In this document: piece after piece, positions 58,561 through 64,000 of the stretch
Numbering within the stretch: position 1 is the stretch's first letter
Layout of the letters: each line of letters starts with the position of its first letter
Origin: Nitrosovibrio tenuis
GTDB taxonomy: Bacteria; Pseudomonadota; Gammaproteobacteria; Burkholderiales; Nitrosomonadaceae
DNA: 64,000 bases
Direction: 5' to 3'
NCBI RefSeq assembly: GCF_900109785.1
Contig: NZ_FOBH01000001.1
Location: 62,001-126,000 of the forward strand
The notes under the pieces: model-generated
What the model was told of the DNA's origin: nothing
The model's database searches: none
Seen by the model: the letters and a program-made list of their open reading frames with translations, nothing else
Position numbers and translations under genes: made by a program

Positions 58561-59208
58561 ATGCTGAAAGAAAAGCTGGAATTTCTGAGAGGCCCAGGAG
58601 GATTTCGCGCTGCCATTTATTTTGCCCTGAAACTGCTCGTCCGGGTGGAAGCGTTTCGTATTGTCTGGATACTGGCTCAGCCAAGCGCATTTCTCAAACT
58701 ACCGTCTGGCTGGCGTTATTTAAGTTTTTACACTGAAGAGAAACTGTCTAATTTCAGAAGCGATATCATCGAACAGGTGGCCGGCCAATGCGGTTCGAAA
58801 CCGGAACAACTTCTTAAGCGCGGTGGAAGTTTACATCTATTACTGATTGGCGATTCGCTGGCAGCGCAGCTTACGATTGAGCGAGGCCCTGTCTGCCGGA
58901 TTGATTCACCACCTCTGCATCTCGGCATGGGTGAAACGGATACTTTTCTAAAGTATTTATACACGTGGCCAGCATTTCGTCGCCAGGGCGCCGCAAAGCG
59001 ATTGATCGCTGCCGCTGTGGGCGATTTGTCAACGCATAACGTTCAGCGAATTATCGCGCATGTACGGGCGACCAATGTTCCCTCAGTGGCAGCTTTTGAG
59101 CATGCGGGCTGGAACAACCGGGCAATGGTAGTATGTACCTTGGGTGGCCGTTTATTGATAGCGCCAGGCACCGCAAGAATCGGGCTGAGCTTTCGCTCAG
59201 CGCCGTGA
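58561..59208 (+). CDS. GNAT N-acetyltransferase
   Basis: A 215-residue GNAT protein. Seen: acetyl-CoA binding region LYTWPAFRRQGAAKRLIAAA (RRQGAA type), IIAHVRATNVPSVAAFEHAG, the usual N-A-FExxG end of the fold, and an N-terminal extension of about 60 residues. It starts 3 bp after the preceding acyltransferase. It ends 10 bp before the convergent VanZ gene. Last plus-strand gene of the EPS region. Confidence 0.83.
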   Translation: MLKEKLEFLRGPGGFRAAIYFALKLLVRVEAFRIVWILAQPSAFLKLPSGWRYLSFYTEEKLSNFRSDIIEQVAGQCGSKPEQLLKRGGSLHLLLIGDSLAAQLTIERGPVCRIDSPPLHLGMGETDTFLKYLYTWPAFRRQGAAKRLIAAAVGDLSTHNVQRIIAHVRATNVPSVAAFEHAGWNNRAMVVCTLGGRLLIAPGTARIGLSFRSAP

Positions 59209-59218
59209 GGATCTTGAG

Positions 59219-61312
59219 TCAACCGCGGCGCGGCGACATGACCCAACGCCAAAGCGGATTTTGTACTACCACGATCGCTGCGACAACGAAGCCATATAGT
59301 GCCATATAGCGAATTATCAGCTCGTTTGGTTGAGCCAAGTGCGAGCGATCACTGCTCAGCAAGAACTGTAACGCGGAAAATATCTGGTTATATTTAATAA
59401 TTACTTGTTCGGTTCCGAAATAAAGAGCGACATAGGCCAAGACTCCCATGGCTAACACCCATGCGGCAGCGCTCTTCCGCCACGGTGCCCCCGGAATTAA
59501 TGCCAGTGCCCCTTTCGAACCTCCAAACGATATTTCCGCTACTGCCAGGCCAATTATCAAAAACGAACTTAGGCTGCCATTATTCGCTATCAGCTCGACC
59601 AGATTGTCCGTGGAGGCGGCAGTTACTACAACGTAATATGAAATCGGAATAAGCAGGCAGGCTCCAATAGCCCAGCCCAATAACGCTGACTTCGCCCCAG
59701 GAAGGATATGCCATGCGGCTGTGAGACTGCCCGCTGTCGTTGCTACGCTCCAGAAACTGAACAATGCCAGAAAGCGGCCAAGCAGTTCGAAGTCCCGCGG
59801 CCAAGCCAATACAGGGGATCCAACAATGTCATGGATGCTTTCGTCAGGTACGGCAGATCGTAGCAACACCCATGCAACTAACCCATGCAGTAATACGAGG
59901 GCGGGCAGACTGAGAAGATATATGTTTCCCCGTGTCAGCCATTGCGCAATCAAAACAGGAAAACCGATCGACCAATACAACAGGGCTGCGAGCAATATCA
60001 GTGAGCGAAAGGGATGACCTTCATATACGAGCTCGCGGACGTTATAGGGTATCAATGCAGACTGAACAATTAGCCAGCCGATCAGCGCGCATATAGCTAT
60101 TCCCATTGCCAGCAAACCAAGCGTGCGTCTTCCACTAATCTCCGCAGGGATCGCAACGATATATGGTTGTGGTATTGGCCCTTCGGGTTCCAGCGCCGTT
60201 TGTTTCGGATGGCTCTGCTTCGACACACTCAAGACCCAGCTAATCAGCAGTACCAAAATTGGTTCTGTTACATCTGCCGTACGGCCCAAGAAGCCCATCT
60301 GGACTAGCTCAATCAAGCACGACCATATGATTAACCCCGCGGTCGCTTTTCTAATACCTATTCCCGTCATTTGCGCAAGCCATAGCAGAGCAGTATAAAT
60401 AAATAACGATTGGGTGAGCTGTTGAGTAGCGCCCTCCAGTGATCCGCGAAGCATGGTTGCGAAAGGGATGGCGTTCAAAATTCCATCCCGAGCAGGAACA
60501 AAAGGCGTTATCGAAATAATGGTCCAGGCTGCCAGTAGCGACCAGAACGCTGCATGAAAGATTTTGGTACCGCCGAGGCGAAGCGCAGCCAAACAGCCTG
60601 CGTATCCTGCTGCCAGCCCTATGACAACCGACGCATCCAGGACCAAATTCAGGATGGCAAGCTTGCCTGCCAGGATCAGTATGAGCAGTCCGCCCAACCA
60701 CCAAGCCGGTCGCCTTCCCAGCGCGATGAAAGCGCTGCCGGCGGCAACTGCGGCAGCCGCGTGCATGAAGGCTTCCGGAAAAGAAAAGTTAAACCCGAGG
60801 AAAAATGGCTTCAGCGCATCCCTGAATTTTTGTAAATCCAGAGAAGGTACAAGTGGAAATAATTCGTTAATCAGCCACAATATCAATATCAATTGAGGAA
60901 TAATTAACATAGAATCAAATGGACGCCTGGTGTCCACGCGACGCTTTTCTATCAGATGCGCCACGGCCATACCGAACGTCATCCCCGCCATGTTCCATGC
61001 CACATCCGCCAGCGCTGCGGAGCGGGAAGGTAGCCACACTTGAGCTAACTGAAGAGCGAAAGAGTAAACGAACGCCAGAAAAAGCGGCCAAACGATGCGA
61101 GCGGAGGCATTCGGTCTGGCTGAAGCAAAAAATATACTTGCCAATCCAAGTGGAATAAACAGGGCGATATTACCTAGTACATCTCCTAAAGAAGTAAACC
61201 AGCGCCAATCGGTCAGGAAGTTTGTTACAGCACCTTTGCCGGATGAAGAAAAGTCGCCTGGATATAACGATCCGTAAGCGATCAGTAGTGCGATGACTAA
61301 CAGAATACGCAT
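59219..61312 (-). CDS. VanZ-family multi-spanning membrane protein
   Basis: A 697-residue membrane protein, much longer than a lone VanZ domain (about 120-180 residues). Seen: N-terminal VanZ region (LIAYGSLYPGDFSS, WRWFTSLGDVLGNIALFIPL, AFVYSFALQLAQVWLPSRSA ADVAWNMAG), then some 14 or more further hydrophobic segments, with a second VanZ-like block near 270-350 (NAIPFATMLRGS, LIELVQMGFLGRTADVTEPI). VanZ gives teicoplanin resistance in enterococci, but similar domains in EPS loci have unknown tasks. Starts at ATG 61312; read towards the convergent GNAT gene. Confidence 0.85.
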   Translation of the reverse strand: MRILLVIALLIAYGSLYPGDFSSSGKGAVTNFLTDWRWFTSLGDVLGNIALFIPLGLASIFFASARPNASARIVWPLFLAFVYSFALQLAQVWLPSRSAALADVAWNMAGMTFGMAVAHLIEKRRVDTRRPFDSMLIIPQLILILWLINELFPLVPSLDLQKFRDALKPFFLGFNFSFPEAFMHAAAAVAAGSAFIALGRRPAWWLGGLLILILAGKLAILNLVLDASVVIGLAAGYAGCLAALRLGGTKIFHAAFWSLLAAWTIISITPFVPARDGILNAIPFATMLRGSLEGATQQLTQSLFIYTALLWLAQMTGIGIRKATAGLIIWSCLIELVQMGFLGRTADVTEPILVLLISWVLSVSKQSHPKQTALEPEGPIPQPYIVAIPAEISGRRTLGLLAMGIAICALIGWLIVQSALIPYNVRELVYEGHPFRSLILLAALLYWSIGFPVLIAQWLTRGNIYLLSLPALVLLHGLVAWVLLRSAVPDESIHDIVGSPVLAWPRDFELLGRFLALFSFWSVATTAGSLTAAWHILPGAKSALLGWAIGACLLIPISYYVVVTAASTDNLVELIANNGSLSSFLIIGLAVAEISFGGSKGALALIPGAPWRKSAAAWVLAMGVLAYVALYFGTEQVIIKYNQIFSALQFLLSSDRSHLAQPNELIIRYMALYGFVVAAIVVVQNPLWRWVMSPRRG

Positions 61313-61429
61313 TGCATTTTCTTATAATTTACGAGCGTAGCGGGCGGAAATTCCATCATCATGGCAGACACTGACTTAATCACATAATTTTCTACTTTGC
61401 GACACCCCTTCAGACAGGGCGACAGGACG

Positions 61430-62776
61430 TTATTGCATTGCAGGCGCTGGCTTGATTTGCAGCGCTGGCATCCAGCGCGGGCTGGACTTATTGAGTGCAT
61501 AGGCGCCAATTCGGCACGCTCCGTGCAAACTGCCATCAAAATCATTTTCCGATTCCGGGTAGATCCTCAGCCGGATAATGTCTATTAATAGCGACTTCAC
61601 CTTGCCCGGCAGCGGAGTCAGATCCATCTCCCCTAGTGGAGAGAATGGCTTCGCGAGATATTCACGTGCAGCTTCATATCCCCCAATAAGGTTATTCTCG
61701 CCGGTATGTCCAGCTAAAGGAACCGGAGAAAAAATCGCATTACCGGCGATCAACTGTGGATAAGGTGGATCCCCCTCTCTGCGCTTAAGCCGGATACCGG
61801 CACCAGCCGCAATCACCGTGTTGTAGAATACGCTGACCTCGCGTGTCGTATCATTATGCGGTTGAATTCGTACGGCGTCGCCGAAGTTATTAATCAATAA
61901 GTTATTATACAAAGCGATATTGCCCTCGCCCTGGAACAACGATTCATCCGGATTCTGGTAAAAAAAATTGCCGTAAACCAGGTACAGGTCATCCGACCCT
62001 GGTCCTGATAACGGCCAATGTCCCACCAATACGTTGGGCCTCGCCATCTCTTTGGTAGAACCGCCCCCCGCTTTACTGAAAACATTATGACGAATGGTCG
62101 TCGCATCAGGCGTGCGGGGCATATCCGGCACCATCGGACGTGTCTGTTGATGCTTGATCTGCAGATTGTATCCTTGCGTGTCGACGATCAAATTGTGTTC
62201 GATCAGCCCTCCAACAAACGGTGCGCGCCCGTCCGAATCCCCAAGGTACAGGCCGGTTCCTGCTCCTGCGATCACGTTGCGGCGAATTACCCAGCCCCAT
62301 GCAGGGCATTTGGTCGAAATCCCTACCGTCTGTTGGTTATTGCCGTGACGGAAAACGCGGAGTCCGTCAAGGTTGATGTGATGCGCCCAATCAGCATGCC
62401 CCTCGCATTTCACGCCATCCACTGGAAGATCGCGACCGTCGAGATCAAGATTGCGAAGTGTTATATAGCTCGAATTGACGATACTGATCGTATTATGTCT
62501 CGGCCGTGCCACGAAAACCGGGCGTGGTCCGCTATCAGGCCCAGAAATCGTAATCGGCGCTTGCGCGGTACCCTGGAGATATTGAATAGGCAGGCCACCT
62601 TTGTACTCCCCGGGTTTAAGCCGAAGGTGGCTGCCTGGCCCCAGCATCTTTATCTTGGCAAGATAATTATGGGGATTACCCGTATGGATGGTATTGGCGA
62701 GCGCCGGTAAAGCGCCAGACAGGGTGCCAGCCAGCGTCATGATAAATCGAATAAAAGCCAGCCTTAGCTTTCCCAT
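61430..62776 (-). CDS. Secreted parallel beta-helix protein
   Basis: A 448-residue exported protein with right-handed parallel beta-helix repeats. Seen: basic start MGKLRLAFIR, hydrophobic core and ALPALA cleavage region, then helix turns such as SIVNSSYITLRNLDLDGRD, GVWIRRNVIAGAG-like strands with stacked N and G residues, and NNLLINNFGDAVRIQPHND. The fold is shared by polysaccharide lyases, pectate-lyase-like enzymes and alginate epimerases; no catalytic set can be assigned. A role in EPS trimming or epimerisation fits the context. It precedes the VanZ gene by 117 bp on the same strand. Confidence 0.82.
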   Translation of the reverse strand: MGKLRLAFIRFIMTLAGTLSGALPALANTIHTGNPHNYLAKIKMLGPGSHLRLKPGEYKGGLPIQYLQGTAQAPITISGPDSGPRPVFVARPRHNTISIVNSSYITLRNLDLDGRDLPVDGVKCEGHADWAHHINLDGLRVFRHGNNQQTVGISTKCPAWGWVIRRNVIAGAGTGLYLGDSDGRAPFVGGLIEHNLIVDTQGYNLQIKHQQTRPMVPDMPRTPDATTIRHNVFSKAGGGSTKEMARPNVLVGHWPLSGPGSDDLYLVYGNFFYQNPDESLFQGEGNIALYNNLLINNFGDAVRIQPHNDTTREVSVFYNTVIAAGAGIRLKRREGDPPYPQLIAGNAIFSPVPLAGHTGENNLIGGYEAAREYLAKPFSPLGEMDLTPLPGKVKSLLIDIIRLRIYPESENDFDGSLHGACRIGAYALNKSSPRWMPALQIKPAPAMQ

Positions 62777-63283
62777 ATAGATGTTACCTAACTAACCAAC
62801 TCCGCATTCGTTGCTGAATGCAAGCAGACTGCAAATAGAGTTTACGGTTGCAAGCTTGCGCCTATGCCTGCGTAAGCGGTTCGGGTGCCTCGGCCCCAGG
62901 CTGTTTCGTGAAAATGCATTTCGATATGCGCCTGGTTACATACGCTTTATACCGTACCTTTCGAGGGTAAGGATATAATGTAAACAGGTCAAAATCGAAA
63001 GCTCATTGGGTATCAGTCTATAAGTCGGAGCAGTTTGTTTTTCTCCATAAAAAGATGCCCCTCAACTTGTGCGGCAGATTCGTAGTATGATAGATTCAGT
63101 CCGCAAACGCGTCTTTGGCTGCTAACCCTCATTATTTACAATAAGCCAATAGGCTGACACTCAGCACGGACGGAACCGATCGATACATCGTTCACACATG
63201 AAAGCGAAGTAATAAGCCACACGGCGGCTCGTTTCCAACCTGCGGGCCTCACACGGGAGGCCGCTGCCGTTCTCTCGTCTATT
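62777..63283. other. Divergent promoter gap before the last gene
   Basis: 507 bp between the beta-helix gene and the right-hand methyltransferase gene. TATAAT at 62974-62979 is a full -10 match, without a recognisable -35. The methyltransferase frame is already open from 63158, so the coding start may lie further left. No repeats or hairpins with T-runs were recognised. Confidence 0.35.
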
Positions 63284-64000
63284 TTGCATGATTCCCAGTA
63301 TGAATGCGCAACCAGGTTGCCCCAGGCAGGCGGTAATCGTTGGTATTCTGAACCTATTCGGCTCGCAAAATTTGTTACAGGAGGTGTTAACTGCTGGAAA
63401 GAATCGCCCTGGCAGGGTCTTTATAAGACTCTGCTGACGTGGGAAAAGGGACGCTCACCGGCAATATTGTTCGATCTGTTTTTCTTCCATCGGAGGGTTT
63501 CGACAGATCAGATCAGTGCCATTATAAGTAACGATAATTTAACGGTTCTTGAGAATGCCGGGATTTTGTCTTTCTCGAATGGTGAAGTCAGATCGATGGT
63601 TCGCTGTTATCCTGCCGGAAACATGTATTTTATTTGTGACCCATCGAGGGATCAGTCCGATTTTATTTATATTGGATGGGATTCCGATTTGATGGTCGAC
63701 ATCGCAGCGAAATACTGCAGGGGTCGCCGCTTTTCGCGATTACTCGATCTTTGCACGGGTAGCGGCGTGCAAGGCCTATCCCTTTCCCGACATTCCGAAG
63801 AGGCTTTTTGTGCCGATATCAATCCCAGGGCGCTCGCGATGGTGCAGGCAAACGCCCGCCTAAACAAGTTAAAAACCATCCAGACGGTACATAGCGATCT
63901 CTTCTCCAACGTTTCAGGACGCTTCGATTGCATCACGGCAAACACTCCTTATGTTCCTCATCCTGTCGGGGCACAGTTGCCAATTGGCGGCGGCGATACC
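63284..64000 (+). CDS. SAM-dependent methyltransferase, partial (HemK/PrmC-like)
   Basis: A frame open from 63158 to the window end, so the gene is cut off on the right. Seen: an N-terminal domain, then the methyltransferase core with motif I LLDLCTGSGVQGLSL (about 63745-63789), the strand-2 acidic ADINPRALAMVQANARL, and the NTPY tetrapeptide at 63941-63952, a variant of the (N/D)PPY of N-methyltransferases. This looks like the DUF7059-type or putative protein-glutamine methyltransferase family. No ATG occurs in the first 140 codons; TTG 63284 is the most plausible start (another TTG at 63317). A frameshift or the lack of a normal start cannot be excluded. Confidence 0.7.
   Translation, partial: MHDSQYECATRLPQAGGNRWYSEPIRLAKFVTGGVNCWKESPWQGLYKTLLTWEKGRSPAILFDLFFFHRRVSTDQISAIISNDNLTVLENAGILSFSNGEVRSMVRCYPAGNMYFICDPSRDQSDFIYIGWDSDLMVDIAAKYCRGRRFSRLLDLCTGSGVQGLSLSRHSEEAFCADINPRALAMVQANARLNKLKTIQTVHSDLFSNVSGRFDCITANTPYVPHPVGAQLPIGGGDT

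Overview
The window looks like the chromosome of a betaproteobacterium. The gene families and their order best fit the Nitrosomonadaceae, Nitrosospira-like, but this is judged from memory of protein families and no amo, hao or rRNA gene is present to settle it. There are about 55 protein genes, no rRNA, tRNA, CRISPR array or intact insertion sequence. Base composition is moderately GC-rich and fairly even, with AT-richer gaps inside the exopolysaccharide (EPS) region.

Layout. (1) 255-7588: accessory genes linked to EPS: a GT2 glycosyltransferase, a DHH phosphoesterase, a sulfotransferase, APS kinase (cysC), an exosortase-A-type O-antigen ligase-like protein, a polysaccharide deacetylase, and a DUF3565-DUF1971 fusion. 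(2) 8046-14974: a complete F-type ATP synthase operon, atpI-B-E-F-H-A-G-D-C, with a good sigma70 promoter at 7779-7807. (3) 15510-18344: an MBOAT O-acyltransferase and an SGNH-like partner, resembling alginate-type O-acetylation pairs. (4) 18561-21858: glmU and glmS, which supply UDP-GlcNAc. (5) 22278-36095: mostly minus strand. It holds an orphan gene, a MacAB-like tripartite efflux set (adaptor, ATPase, permease), a BepA-like M48 protease, PII (glnB), VOC and YciI proteins, nadE, tsaE-amiC, and on the plus strand a FemAB-like gene and a NUDIX gene. (6) 36123: queG. (7) 37674-59208: the core XrtA (exosortase A)/PEP-CTERM EPS locus: export lipoprotein, chain-length protein, tyrosine autokinase, outer-membrane protein, ATPase, deacetylase, FemAB, glycosyltransferase, exosortase A fused to EpsI, second glycosyltransferase, and asparagine-synthase-like amidotransferase. 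It is followed by a tail of deacetylase, acyltransferase and methyltransferase genes. (8) 59219-62776: minus strand VanZ-family membrane protein and a secreted parallel beta-helix protein. (9) 63284-64000: a methyltransferase cut by the window end.

How the parts fit. The locus encodes EPS precursor supply (glmUS), assembly, length control and export (37674-44070), modification (deacetylases, O-acyltransferase, FemAB/GNAT proteins, and possibly sulfation through cysC plus sulfotransferase) and the XrtA sorting enzyme. No PEP-CTERM substrate protein was recognised in the window, so the sorted proteins must be elsewhere.

Most notable observations: (a) two far-apart intergenic sites (37311-37355 and 54472-54517) share ACTAAAGTCCAAT and TACGAT with exactly 22 nt between them, which looks like an activator-dependent promoter of an EPS regulon; (b) a decayed piece of a macB-type permease gene at about 22097-22231; (c) small or start-less open frames inside the EPS locus (52077-52217, 54127-54237, 55764-56087); and (d) strong dyads and short direct repeats in several gaps.
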